DNA of 64,000 nucleotides from JAFGED01 sp034430835 (GTDB taxonomy: Bacteria > Chloroflexota > Anaerolineae > B4-G1): contig DAOUDX010000220.1 of the NCBI GenBank assembly GCA_034430835.1, forward strand, positions 1 through 64,000. The letters run 5' to 3'. A model generated the notes under the pieces. That model saw nothing but the letters and a program-made list of their open reading frames with translations, did no database searches and was not told the DNA's origin. Every line of letters begins with the position of its first letter. Positions within the stretch are counted from its first letter, which is position 1. Shown here piece by piece: positions 34,509-43,156 of this stretch. The position numbers and the translations under genes were made by a program.

Positions 34509-35797
34509 GGCACGATTACCTGCCGCTGCGCCTGCAGCAGTTCCAGCGCTGCCTCCAACTGCGGATCGTCCTCGGTGGTGAACTCGTCCCAGTCGAGGGA
34601 GATCTCCACGTCGGGGACGATACCCGTTTCCTCCCAGTCCGTCCCGCTGGGCGGGACGAACGTTTCCTGCGCGATCCACGCCTGCGATCCGTCCTCAAAG
34701 TTGTAGCCGTGCAGCGTTTCCACGTTGCCGTCGGTGGTGCGGCCCACGATGTGCGCCCGCCCGGCCTCCTGTAGCACGCCGCTGAACACCTCGGCGAAGC
34801 TGGCGGTCTGCCGTCCAACCAGGATCACGAGCGGCACGCTCTGCGATCCGCCGACGTCCCTTCCCTGGATACGCAGCGGCTGGCTGCCCTTGCGGCTGAC
34901 GAAGCGGCCCAACTCGCCATCGGCGAAAAACGCGAGCAATCCCCTCAAGACGGTGCCGGTGCCGCCGCCGTTGGTGCGCATGTCGAGAATCAGTCCGCGC
35001 AAATCCCCTTCTGCGCTCAGTTCCTCCAACGCCTGGCGCATTTCCTCGATCAGCGCCGTGTTCCACAGGTCAGGGATCAGGATGTAGCCGATATCTCCTT
35101 CCAGCCGCCGCACCTCGAGGGGGAAATACCCTTGGATGCGCGCCCGGGTCGCCGTCACCGTGCGCGGCGGCTCGCCCAGCGCCTGCACGCGCAGCGTGAC
35201 GGTGCTGCCTTCCGGGCCGCGCATGCGCTGGAGGGTGTCAAAGCCTCTCTCGTCGCAGCAGACTGGCTCGCCGTCTACATCCAGGATGCGCTCGTGGGCG
35301 CGCAGGCCTGCGCGGTCGGCAGGACCGTCGGGCAGCACCTGCAGGATGACGGCGTATCCCTTTTCCGGAAGCGGGAAGGCGCCGAGGCCAAGACCCCCGT
35401 AGTCGAGTTCGCCTGCCTCCATTTTCTCTTGCTCGGCGACCTCGGCAGGGGAAAGGAAGTAGGAGTGGTCGTCGTTCAGCTCGAGGAGCATCTCGTGCAT
35501 CAGGAGCCAGAACTCTTCGTCGCTCAGACCGGCCTCGATGCGGGCGCGATACGTCTCACCGATGGCCTCCCAATCGGCGCCGTTGGTATCGGGATACAGG
35601 TAGTCGTCACGGACGATGGTCCACAGCTCAGTGAAGACGCGCAGGTGGCGGGCGGTTGGCGTTTCGAAGACGTGGATGGGGTGCGTCGCCATCCACCAGC
35701 CCAGGCCTCCGGCGGTGCACAGGCAGACCGACAGGCAGGCGATGGCGAGGACGGCGACGAGGCTATAGATGAGAATGGAGCGGCGTTTGGCGTTCAT
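34454..35797 (-). CDS. S41-family (tricorn/CtpA-like) serine protease
   Basis: A 447-aa membrane-anchored S41 peptidase. Residues 8-35 are a single N-terminal helix; the remainder is outside. ELNDDHSYFLSP (near residue 110) is the region holding a conserved His in tricorn-like members. A PDZ domain covers about 140-215 (GYAVILQVLPDGPADRAGL). The nucleophile lies in GRQTASFAEVFSG near residue 340. The Lys of Tsp/CtpA enzymes (in FGKG) is replaced here: TTDGNVETL. A Ser-His mechanism like that of S41B enzymes is therefore more likely than a Ser-Lys dyad, unless the protein is inactive. The gene follows a small gene of unknown function and overlaps the macro-domain gene tail to tail by 55 nt. 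Confidence 0.88.
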   Translation of the reverse strand: MNAKRRSILIYSLVAVLAIACLSVCLCTAGGLGWWMATHPIHVFETPTARHLRVFTELWTIVRDDYLYPDTNGADWEAIGETYRARIEAGLSDEEFWLLMHEMLLELNDDHSYFLSPAEVAEQEKMEAGELDYGGLGLGAFPLPEKGYAVILQVLPDGPADRAGLRAHERILDVDGEPVCCDERGFDTLQRMRGPEGSTVTLRVQALGEPPRTVTATRARIQGYFPLEVRRLEGDIGYILIPDLWNTALIEEMRQALEELSAEGDLRGLILDMRTNGGGTGTVLRGLLAFFADGELGRFVSRKGSQPLRIQGRDVGGSQSVPLVILVGRQTASFAEVFSGVLQEAGRAHIVGRTTDGNVETLHGYNFEDGSQAWIAQETFVPPSGTDWEETGIVPDVEISLDWDEFTTEDDPQLEAALELLQAQRQVIVPYVCAASAAAKTSNADRP

Positions 35798-35817
35798 CGG
35801 GTGTTGGAGGTTGGAGA

Positions 35818-36183
35818 TCAGGCGGGTTCGCCGCGCTCCCGCCAGTGGGCGACGATCCGGTTGATGCGGATGCGCTGGGCGCGTAGCCAGCGGCGGGGGC
35901 CCAAGATGCGGCGGCCCATCTCCGGCGGCGCGTCGGGCAGGCGGGTGAGCGTGCGCTCCGCCACCAGTCGGTCGAAAAAGGCGAGGAAGCGCCGCTCCAG
36001 CTCCTCGTCGGCGTACTCCTCCCCGCGCTCGTAAGTCTCCCGCGCCAGTTGCTCGATGAAGGCGGAAGTGTGTTGGATGAGCGTCTCCACCGGCTCCAGC
36101 ACGATCCCCCAGGCGTACACCGGGTCGAGCGGCATGGAGCCGAATTCCATAGGATTGGAGGAGCTGGGAGTCTCTTTGCCCAT
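35818..36183 (-). CDS. Small protein of unknown function
   Basis: A 121-aa soluble protein that I do not recognise. The ATG at 36183 is chosen because AAGGAGA lies 6 nt upstream. It begins with MGKETPSSSNPMEFGSMP, then a helix-rich section (VLEPVETLIQHTSAFIEQ) and a basic C-terminus (RRWLRAQRIRINRIVAHW). No membrane segment or signal peptide is present. It lies 20 nt before the S41 peptidase gene in the same direction, so the two are probably cotranscribed. The gap between them holds a GGAGGTTGGAGAT-type repeat. Confidence 0.75.
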   Translation of the reverse strand: MGKETPSSSNPMEFGSMPLDPVYAWGIVLEPVETLIQHTSAFIEQLARETYERGEEYADEELERRFLAFFDRLVAERTLTRLPDAPPEMGRRILGPRRWLRAQRIRINRIVAHWRERGEPA

Positions 36184-36207
36184 GTTCTCTCCTTGGGATT
36201 GCCTGAC

Positions 36208-36213
36208 ATTATA
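36208..36213 (-). promoter_or_regulatory. -10 box upstream of the small gene and S41 peptidase
   Basis: The minus strand reads TATAAT, exactly consensus, 24 nt before the ATG at 36183. The -35 region is weak (GCTACA at an 18-nt spacing). Confidence 0.45.
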
Positions 36214-36315
36214 CACCATTTGGCCGATTGCTGTAGCCCGGAAATGCATCGCGCCGCCCCGAAGCGGCGGCGCTGGAGGATCTATTTGTCTGTTGGACCC
36301 CTTCCACTCGTTGGG

Positions 36316-38034
36316 CTACCACCCGCCTGCCCTGAATACATCGGTCAGGAACGCCTCCCGCTCCAGGGGCGTCATCGGGCGAGGGCGAGCAAAGTCCTCC
36401 AGCATCGCCGTGAACACCTCGGTGCTGATATGCCGCCCGTCGTAAAAGACGTGCCGATCCATAAACTCCCGGCGGTATTCGATCCACTGCATCTGGTCGA
36501 AGAACAGATTGCCCAGGCCGTAATGGATAAAGGTCCCGTTGTAGAACTCAAAGGTCTGCGGGTGGTGAGCCTGGCTGCCGCTGACGATGACCGCGCCCGC
36601 ATCGACCAGCGCGCGAAAGTCGGCGGTTTGCTGGAAAGTGGGCTCGAACTGGTCGTATTCCTGGTACTGGAGGGTGACGATGGGGATGATGCCTTGCTCG
36701 CGCAGTTGGCGAATTCTCGGCCCGAGTTGCTCGGCGAGCGCGCCGAAGTTGCAGGGGGCCGAGCCAGCGCGGCTCTCGGTCGCCCAATCGGATGGCGGCC
36801 CCGCCGGGTTGCAACCGATGAAGCCGAAGGTGTGCACGCCGTGGGTGATGATCAAGGGCTGCTGCGCCTGCACCACGTTCCAGCCACCACCGTAGTAGGG
36901 GATGGAGCGCTCGTCGTACATCGAAAGTGAAAGCTCCATCGCCCCCACGCCCCAGTCGAGCAGGTGGTTGCCCGTCAGCTCTATCACGTCGATGTCCAGG
37001 TCTTCGAACAACTCGATGTAGTTTGGCCGGGCGCAGAACACGACCGAATCCCTGCACGATTGCTGGCAATTCTCTGCAAAAGAGACCTCGTTGCTGATGT
37101 GGGTGATGTCTGGCTCGACCAGCCAGGGGCGGATGTCCTGGGCGGGGTAGAGCACGCCATTGCGATCCATCCTGTCGGCGGTGCACCGGCCCAGCGCCGT
37201 CACGCCCGTCATCATCAGCACCGTCATCTTTTCCGGGTCGCGGTTTGAGAGAGGGCCTCCCAGGAACTCCTGGAGCTTGGCGATGCCATGCTCCTTGCCG
37301 GTCGCGCCAGCGCGCACGATCAGCGGGTAGGCGTCCGTATCCAGGCCTTTGTCGAGCACCGAAACCCCGTCCACCCGCAGCACCTTCCAGCGCGGCTCCA
37401 GCCGATCGAAGGGGACGATGGCCCAGGCTTCGCCGTGAGCGCTCAGCCGAACGGCTGGGCGGGTGTCCCAGGCGCGCTGGACGATCTCCTCGGCAGCGAC
37501 GATCTCGACCGCGCCGGGGGCGGGCTCGCCCATTACGATGGCCAATGTCCTGGCCGTGTCTTCGGAAATCAGCAACGGCAGCCCGGCGAAGGGGCCGGCA
37601 GGTGTGCCGTGCCAACTGGCTTCCACGTCGGCCCAGGCCACCTCGTCGGTGACGGTGGGAAAGGGAACCACGACGGCGTAGACCCAGCGATCGACCAGGG
37701 GAGTGCCGTAATCGGCGCCAAATTCGATGCGCACGTCGGCGGCCGCAGCGTCCCCGGTTGGGACGAACAGGTCGGGGTGTTCAGCCAGTGCGGTGTTGAG
37801 AGCATCGGCGACGGGCGCGGGCAGTCCCTCGGGCACGTAGACGGTCAGCGGCCAGGCGGGCGTGGGGGTGGGCGTCGGCGTGCGGGTCGGAGTGGGGCGC
37901 GGTGTGCGAGTCGGGGTGGGGGTGATGGCGGGAGCGACCACCTCGCTGCACGCGGCGAACAGGGCCGCGATCAGGCTCAGGCCGACGAACAGAAGCAGCC
38001 ACATGGCGCGGCGGGAGGGAGTGGAGGGCATCAT
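36316..38034 (-). CDS. CapA-like (PGA_cap) metallophosphoesterase-fold lipoprotein
   Basis: A 572-aa predicted lipoprotein of the CapA/PgsA family linked to poly-gamma-glutamate or surface polymer synthesis. A signal peptide ends at the lipobox-like ALFAAC and is followed by a Thr-Pro-Arg-rich linker made of TPTPTRTP-type units. Residues about 60-270 form an extra domain resembling a periplasmic binding protein lobe. The CapA part shows GVTALGR, HISNEVSFA, ELTGNHLLDWG and GSQAHHPQTFEF, covering the metal-site regions, and ends with HYGLGNLFFDQM. The first motif has Val-Thr where GDV/GDI is usual. It starts 12 nt after the stop of the L,D-transpeptidase gene, suggesting one envelope-related operon. 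Confidence 0.87.
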   Translation of the reverse strand: MMPSTPSRRAMWLLLFVGLSLIAALFAACSEVVAPAITPTPTRTPRPTPTRTPTPTPTPAWPLTVYVPEGLPAPVADALNTALAEHPDLFVPTGDAAAADVRIEFGADYGTPLVDRWVYAVVVPFPTVTDEVAWADVEASWHGTPAGPFAGLPLLISEDTARTLAIVMGEPAPGAVEIVAAEEIVQRAWDTRPAVRLSAHGEAWAIVPFDRLEPRWKVLRVDGVSVLDKGLDTDAYPLIVRAGATGKEHGIAKLQEFLGGPLSNRDPEKMTVLMMTGVTALGRCTADRMDRNGVLYPAQDIRPWLVEPDITHISNEVSFAENCQQSCRDSVVFCARPNYIELFEDLDIDVIELTGNHLLDWGVGAMELSLSMYDERSIPYYGGGWNVVQAQQPLIITHGVHTFGFIGCNPAGPPSDWATESRAGSAPCNFGALAEQLGPRIRQLREQGIIPIVTLQYQEYDQFEPTFQQTADFRALVDAGAVIVSGSQAHHPQTFEFYNGTFIHYGLGNLFFDQMQWIEYRREFMDRHVFYDGRHISTEVFTAMLEDFARPRPMTPLEREAFLTDVFRAGGW

Positions 38035-38046
38035 TGGCGATCCACG

Positions 38047-39243
38047 TCAGAAGGGCGGGGTAAAATGTACCCAGACCCAGGTGTTGGGCATTCCATCGTT
38101 TACGTAGAGGCTGGCCGCGTCTTCGGAGATGGGCGGGTTAGCCCAGAAGAAGAGCCACTTGGAGTCGCGGGGCGTCAGGTTGACACAGCCGTGGCTCTGC
38201 GTGAAGCCGAAATTGTCGTGCCAGAAAGCTGCGTGGAGCGCATACGCCTGGTGAAAGTACATCGTCCAGGGCACGTCTTCGATGTAGTAGTAGGCAGGGC
38301 TGCCGTCGGGCACACTCGGGTTGCTCATCTTGCCCTCGCGTATCTTGGCCCACAGCCTATATAGGCCGGGGGGAGTGGCGGTGCCCGTCCGACCACTGGA
38401 GATGAGCGAGGCATACACCATTCGCTCTCCCTCGTAGGCGGCGATGGTCTGCTCGAAAACGTCCACCTCGATCCACTTGGCTCCCACGGGAACTCCCTCG
38501 GGCGGCGGGTCTACGTCCACGCGGCCCACGGTCGATTGCTCTATCCACTGGTTCTCGCCGACGAGGTACCAGAGCTCGTCCCCACGTCGCTCCTCGGCGA
38601 AGATAGTGATCAGTTGATACTTGTTCAATGGCTCTACGGCGGTGTTGTATGTCCCTTGCGGCATCATGGAGGGCCGTACCCAGCGGTTGGTCCAGCCGAA
38701 GGGGAGCTGTGGTTGCTCGTTGAGATAGACTCCCTGGAACCGGGAAGGGGCGGCCAGCGCCACGGCATCGGCGGAAATGAACTCGTCTTTGTTGATCTGG
38801 TACCACAGCTGTCCTTCATACTCGACCTTGCCGTCGATGCTGACCCACCAGTCGCCGGAAAGCATCGTCCGCACCGGCGGCAGTCCCATCTTGGCCTCCA
38901 TCGGGTGGCGATAGACGTTGAGCGGCGGATTCCTGATGAGGGCGTAGGTGTGGGGTACGAGCTCGTCCTCTTCGTCGTGCTCTATCTCGGTCACCGGGAG
39001 TGCGGGCAGCGGGTCAGGCAGGCGGATGGAGGAGATGCGGTAGGCCGTCGCGCCGGGGCCATACGCGGGGCATAGCTCCGGGTTGCGCCACATCAGGCTG
39101 GGCACGCAGACGTAGCGAGTGCGGGCGGGGTGCGCCTCGGTCGCCAAGTCCCGTGGGGCAGCCGCCGCAGAGGACTCTGCCTTCACGGCCAGCGAAACGA
39201 ACAGTCCCAGTATAGACAGAACGATGAATGGGTAGCGACGCAT
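38047..39243 (-). CDS. L,D-transpeptidase (YkuD domain)
   Basis: A 398-aa exported protein. The ATG at 39243 begins a signal peptide (RRYPFIVLSILGLFVSLAV); the longer frame upstream crosses the promoter. The YkuD domain covers roughly the last 150 residues and contains WHDNFGFTQSHGCVNLTP, with the catalytic His and Cys of the SHGCVN motif that makes 3-3 peptidoglycan cross-links or anchors polymers. The middle region (residues 90-240) holds two SH3-like or repeat segments (VSIDGKVEYEGQLWYQ, RRGDELWYLVGENQWI). It is the first gene of a pair with the CapA-like lipoprotein. Confidence 0.92.
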   Translation of the reverse strand: MRRYPFIVLSILGLFVSLAVKAESSAAAAPRDLATEAHPARTRYVCVPSLMWRNPELCPAYGPGATAYRISSIRLPDPLPALPVTEIEHDEEDELVPHTYALIRNPPLNVYRHPMEAKMGLPPVRTMLSGDWWVSIDGKVEYEGQLWYQINKDEFISADAVALAAPSRFQGVYLNEQPQLPFGWTNRWVRPSMMPQGTYNTAVEPLNKYQLITIFAEERRGDELWYLVGENQWIEQSTVGRVDVDPPPEGVPVGAKWIEVDVFEQTIAAYEGERMVYASLISSGRTGTATPPGLYRLWAKIREGKMSNPSVPDGSPAYYYIEDVPWTMYFHQAYALHAAFWHDNFGFTQSHGCVNLTPRDSKWLFFWANPPISEDAASLYVNDGMPNTWVWVHFTPPF

Positions 39244-39262
39244 TGCTTTTCCAGTGGATTGT

Positions 39263-39271
39263 ATTCTAGCA
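39263..39271 (-). promoter_or_regulatory. Extended -10 promoter of the L,D-transpeptidase gene
   Basis: The minus strand reads TGCTAGAAT, an extended -10 box with one mismatch, 19 nt before the ATG at 39243. No good -35 is visible. Confidence 0.5.
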
Positions 39272-39382
39272 CAGCTTGGGGATGGCGTCCAGAGTTTGCC
39301 CCGTGCCATCCAGCATCGATGATTCTTGTGATAGTATACCACGCCATCATAATAAGGTCAACGGCTTTCTTCTAAATTCCAT

Positions 39383-40402
39383 TCAGAGGCGTATCAACCC
39401 TCCAGGCTGGCAGGTGCGGCAGAAGTTGGTCAGCCGGTTGCCGGCCTTGATCTCGGAGATGGCGGTGCCACAGATGGGACATGGCTGGCCGCCCTTGCCG
39501 TGCACGGCCAGAAAGTCGCGCACTTCACGGTGGATATCGGTGCCAATGCACTCGCGCAGTGTGTCGATGGCGTTGCGCAGCACCGATTGCATCGCCTCGT
39601 ACAGGCGGGCGGCCTCTTCGTCTGTGAGCGATGTGCGCTTGCAGTAGGGGTGTATCCGCGCGGCGAAACAGACCTCGTCGGCGTAGGCGTTGCCGATGCC
39701 GGCCACCGCCCGGCCGCGGGTGAGGACGCCCTTGATCTCTCCCCGATGTGGCTTCAGCCGCTCCCGGAATCCCTCTAGCGTCAGATCAAAGGGCTCCGGT
39801 CCCATCTCGCTCCACCCCGGGATGGCCGCGAGGTCGGCGGTGAGGTAGATTTGCCCCATGGTTCGCTGGTCGCTGTAGCGCAACTCGTGGCCGTCGGAGA
39901 GGCACAGTACGACGTGGGTCTTGTTCAGTCGGCGCTCTGTGGGGAGAGCGTACTGGAGACGCCCGGCCAGATTGCAGTTGATCGCCAGGGTCAATTCGGA
40001 CTCTAGCAGCCTGTCGGAGAGAAATTTGTCGTTCCATTTCGGCCCATTTTTGAGGTCCAGATGGCGCTTCGTGTCCTAGTTTTAGCCAAATACGGGTCCG
40101 AGAGCGGCATTTCTGCGAAAAAATCACTCCCTCCGATGGGTTGCCGGCCAAATAACAAGTCGAAGCGAGGCGTTTTTGCAGAAAAACTTTTCTCTCCGAC
40201 AGCCTGCTAGGGGAAGAAGCAGTATCTTGCCGCGCCGCTGCGGGCCGGCAAAGGTCTGGCCAACGAGCGCTTCGGCAAACCCTTGGCCTGTCAGGTCGCG
40301 CACCACCAGCGGGCGCAGGACTTCGACACTGGTGATGGCCTGTCCGGCCAGCCGGAGAGCCAGCACTTCCCGGACGATTTCGAGGTCGGGGAGTTCAGGC
40401 AT
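39383..40402 (-). pseudogene. mutM: Formamidopyrimidine-DNA glycosylase gene broken by a MITE
   Basis: This is an Fpg/MutM base-excision glycosylase in two pieces. The N-terminal part (40402 back to 40207) begins MPELPDLEIV with the catalytic Pro2 and Glu3 and has the RRGKILLLP loop with its Lys. It then runs into inserted DNA and stops at 40124. The C-terminal part (40006 back to 39383) resumes as ESELTLAINCNLAGRLQY and ends with the zinc finger CPICG and CRTC. Removing the 200-bp element and one copy of the CTAG duplication restores a continuous frame (LLLPLESELTLA), so the disruption is recent. The start overlaps the YprB-like gene by 8 nt. A separate translated C-terminal fragment would lack the catalytic Pro. 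Confidence 0.93.
40007..40206. mobile_element. 200-bp MITE inserted in mutM
   Basis: The element is exactly 200 bp. Its ends are 18-bp inverted repeats differing at one base (CAGSCTGTCGGAGAGAAA read inwards from both sides), and it is flanked by a 4-bp direct duplication CTAG (40003-40006 and 40207-40210). It has no coding capacity. An internal second copy of the end motif (around 40105-40132) is visible. The CAGSCTGT terminus and palindromic 4-bp target resemble IS1182-type or IS5-type elements, but the source transposase is not in this window. Confidence 0.93.
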
Positions 40403-41681
40403 CGTTCAGCCCCTGTTTGTCCATCTTCCGTTTCAGCCGCTCCAGCCGGTGATGCAATTCAGCCAACGCATCGTCACGGCGTGTCCCGGCGGGCCAGTGC
40501 TCGACCAGGGTCAACGCTGCCTGCGTCCAACCGGCTGCCAGCGGGAAGTTCTCCACGTGCCACTCAAAGTGCTTGGCCAGCTCGACGTGAGCCAGCACGT
40601 CACCGGTCGCCTCCAGGGCCAGTTGCTGCCAACAGGCGAATGCCTCGGACCGGCGATCAGCCCGCTTGAGGAGGTAGCCCAAGTCGCGCAATACCTTCGC
40701 GCGCAGGTCGGGGGAGAGGTCGCCTCGCCTCAGCGCGGCCCGGTAGGACCGCTCCGTCTCGGCCAGCCGATCCTCGGCGGCGTACCAGCGCCCCAGGCCG
40801 TAGAGTTCCGCACCGCTCAGTACGGCGTCGGTCCAGGGATCGGCGAAGGTGCGGCACAACCGGGCGGCCAGCGTGACCAGGCTGAGGATGTCCACCGCGT
40901 TGTGGTAGAGCACGCGCTGCATCTCGCGGGCATCGCCTGTGCGCAGGTAGTCACGGTAGAGGGTGGGGATGACGCCGCTGGGCACATCGGCCTGCTCGCG
41001 CAGCACACCCAGCACCGCTCGTTCGAGCGAACCCAGCGCGCACGAGGACAGATGGTGGCGCCACAGCCGCCGCGCGGGGAACAGCAGGTCGAGGTGGGGC
41101 AGGTTGGCCGTCGGCGGCGGGATGCGGGCCAGGATGAAACGGTTTTCGAGGATCGGCACGTCAAAAGCGCGGCCATTGAACGAGGCCAGGGCTTCGAAAT
41201 CTGCCAGGCGATCTGCCAGTCCCTCGATCATCGCAGGCTCGTCGCCAGGGTCGCGCAGGAAGTACTGGCTTATCCGGAAGCCGTCATCGACAAAGAACCC
41301 CAGACCGACGACGAAGGCCATCGTGCCGGCGCCGCCGGAAAGGCCGGTCGTCTCGGTGTCGAGGAAACAGACTCGCCGCGGATCGATGCCGGACAGGGCG
41401 TCGTCCTGCGCGACCTGTGCTATGCCGTTGGCGGAAAGGCCGAGGAATGAGGAGAGCGGCAAGTCGCCATGCGGGTGGTCAAGCGGGTAGGTCGCCTCGC
41501 CGACAAAGCACTGCCCATGGGAGGTCGTGTGGAAGCGGCCTGGCACCAGGTCCTCGATGGCGACGCGGCGACGCGGGGGAAGCGTTGCCAACTCGCGCAC
41601 GCCTCGCACCACCCCCATCTCGCGCAGCCGCCGTCGCAGATCGTCGTGCATCGTTATGGCGTCTGTTTCCTCAATGCTCAT
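40395..41681 (-). CDS. YprB-like DEDD exonuclease with TPR-type C-terminus
   Basis: A 428-aa protein with an RNase H-fold exonuclease domain of the YprB type. Exo I is FLDTETTGLSGG (near residue 107), Exo II is ASFNGRAFDVP (near 175) and the third acidic motif lies in YHNAVDILSLVTLA (near 260). The last 140 residues are helical repeats (AEDRLAETERSYRAALRRG, ACWQQLALEATG), probably TPR-like. The ATG at 41681 is the most plausible start, but a TTG at 41744 and an ATG at 41651 are also possible; none has a strong ribosome binding site. It overlaps the following mutM gene by 8 nt, linking it to DNA repair or nucleic acid turnover. Confidence 0.85.
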   Translation of the reverse strand: MSIEETDAITMHDDLRRRLREMGVVRGVRELATLPPRRRVAIEDLVPGRFHTTSHGQCFVGEATYPLDHPHGDLPLSSFLGLSANGIAQVAQDDALSGIDPRRVCFLDTETTGLSGGAGTMAFVVGLGFFVDDGFRISQYFLRDPGDEPAMIEGLADRLADFEALASFNGRAFDVPILENRFILARIPPPTANLPHLDLLFPARRLWRHHLSSCALGSLERAVLGVLREQADVPSGVIPTLYRDYLRTGDAREMQRVLYHNAVDILSLVTLAARLCRTFADPWTDAVLSGAELYGLGRWYAAEDRLAETERSYRAALRRGDLSPDLRAKVLRDLGYLLKRADRRSEAFACWQQLALEATGDVLAHVELAKHFEWHVENFPLAAGWTQAALTLVEHWPAGTRRDDALAELHHRLERLKRKMDKQGLNDA

Positions 41682-41852
41682 GATGCCGGGCGTCCTCTCG
41701 GCGACGGGTAGTGACTGCTCACCCTCTCGCAGGTGTGAATGCAATTCCGCCGTAGAGAGCGCGCTTCGCCGTCCAATCTGATTCGCGTGCAGCCAATGTT
41801 TAGCCTGCGGGAGAGTGGCCTGATTGCACCGGTAAGCGTTGCCGTGGGATCA

Positions 41853-42485
41853 TCAGGGTGCTGGCGTCGGGCACCACGGCGCTTCTACCCAGATATCGCG
41901 GTTCGCATGTTGCCCGTCGGCAGACCATACATCCGCCCTGACCGAAGCACCCTTGCAAGCTGCGTAGCGAAAGTAGTGCAGATTCTCGGCTTGCGGCTCC
42001 CGGTGTCCTATCGAGGAGGTGTACGGCGGCAATCCACCACGGAAGGTAATGCGCAAGTGGCCTTCCCATTCCTTGGATGGCAATGGCTGCCAGTCCACGA
42101 TCTCGTAGCCCCGATCCACGATCACCAACGGCTCGACCGAGGGCATCTCGGTGGGCGTCGCAGTGGGTTCGGGTGCTATCGTGGGTGCTGGTGGAGGTGT
42201 GTGCGTAGCCGTCGGCAAGGGCGTATCCGTGGGCGCTGGCGGAGGTGTGTCTGTGGCCGTCGGCGAGGGCGTATCCGTGAGTGTCGGTGGAGGCGTGTCC
42301 TCGGTCGTTGCCTCTGGCGTGTCAGTTGATGACGGCTGCCGCGTCTCTTGCGGTGACGGTGTGGTGGGAACGTAGGGTGTTGCGTCTGCAAGCGTTGCCC
42401 TTGGGATCGGTGGGCTACAGGCTAGGATGCTCGCCCCAAGTGCGGCGAGCGCGAGCAGTATGCAGGCAAGGTGTTTGTTGATCAT
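41853..42485 (-). CDS. Thr/Pro-rich lipoprotein, paralogue A
   Basis: A 210-aa predicted lipoprotein. The ATG at 42485 has AGAAGAGAA upstream. The signal peptide ends at GASILAC. Residues about 35-110 are a low-complexity linker of TDTPxPTxT units that would hold the C-terminal domain away from the membrane. The C-terminal 90 residues form a small beta-domain (EGHLRITFRGGLPPYTSSI, WSADGQHANRDIWVEAPWCP). Its layout and ending match the adjacent upstream gene, so the two are tandem paralogues. The function is unknown. Confidence 0.8.
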   Translation of the reverse strand: MINKHLACILLALAALGASILACSPPIPRATLADATPYVPTTPSPQETRQPSSTDTPEATTEDTPPPTLTDTPSPTATDTPPPAPTDTPLPTATHTPPPAPTIAPEPTATPTEMPSVEPLVIVDRGYEIVDWQPLPSKEWEGHLRITFRGGLPPYTSSIGHREPQAENLHYFRYAACKGASVRADVWSADGQHANRDIWVEAPWCPTPAP

Positions 42486-42537
42486 GATTCTCTTCTGGGA
42501 ATTGATAAGGTTTCTGGCACACATAGGGCTGCTGCGA

Positions 42538-43119
42538 TCACGGGCACCAGGGCAGCACCTCGGGACCGAGCCAGTAATCGTGTGTCTTGGTGTCCCCGTC
42601 GGCCGACTCCACGGTGATGTTCTTGGCGATCCCGCCGCACCCGCTCCAGCGGAACGAGAAGTAGAACTGGCGCTCCATAGTTACGCCAACGACGTCGCCC
42701 TCGTGCTTGACGGTGAACGGTGGCGCACCGCCGACGATCTTGATCGTGACCGTCAGCACGACACCGCCCTCTGCCGGTGCCCAGGCATGCACCCATCGCG
42801 GCACCTCGAAATCCAGCGGTCCCTCGCTGACAGGCTTGGTGGGGGCCTTTGTCGGCTCGGGTGTGTCGGTGGCAGACTCTGTCGGCGTAGCTGTCTCCGT
42901 CGGCGACTCCGGCGGTGCAGTTGGCTCCGATGACTCCTCTGTCGGAGCCGGCGGCGAGGTCGCGTCCTGCGGCGGCGAGGTGACGGGGATGTAGGGGGTT
43001 ACGGTGTTCGGAGGGGGCGGCAGGGTGGACATCCTGGTAGACACGTTGCAGGCCAGGGCGCTTGCCACCAGAACGGCAGCGGCCAGAATCAAGAGAGCAC
43101 ATCGTTTCTTGCTTGGCAT
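42538..43119 (-). CDS. Thr/Pro-rich lipoprotein, paralogue B
   Basis: A 193-aa predicted lipoprotein with a strong AAGGAGG site 5 nt before the ATG. The signal peptide ends at ASALAC, followed by a Pro/Thr/Ser/Glu-rich linker (residues 30-95). The C-terminal domain contains VLTVTIKIVGGAPPFTVKHE and SADGDTKTHDYWLGPEVLPW, and closes with Trp-Cys-Pro like its neighbour. The GGAPPFTV core resembles Ig-like strands that carry a ligand. No catalytic residues are recognised. It lies 52 nt from paralogue A and may be cotranscribed with it. Confidence 0.8.
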   Translation of the reverse strand: MPSKKRCALLILAAAVLVASALACNVSTRMSTLPPPPNTVTPYIPVTSPPQDATSPPAPTEESSEPTAPPESPTETATPTESATDTPEPTKAPTKPVSEGPLDFEVPRWVHAWAPAEGGVVLTVTIKIVGGAPPFTVKHEGDVVGVTMERQFYFSFRWSGCGGIAKNITVESADGDTKTHDYWLGPEVLPWCP

Positions 43120-43156
43120 CTTGGCCTCCTTTTCGAATCTCGAAATGGTGAACCTG

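Noticed and set aside
40124..40402. A 92-aa protein starting MPELPDLEIV
   Set aside because: It is the N-terminal third of mutM fused to MITE sequence, not a separate gene.
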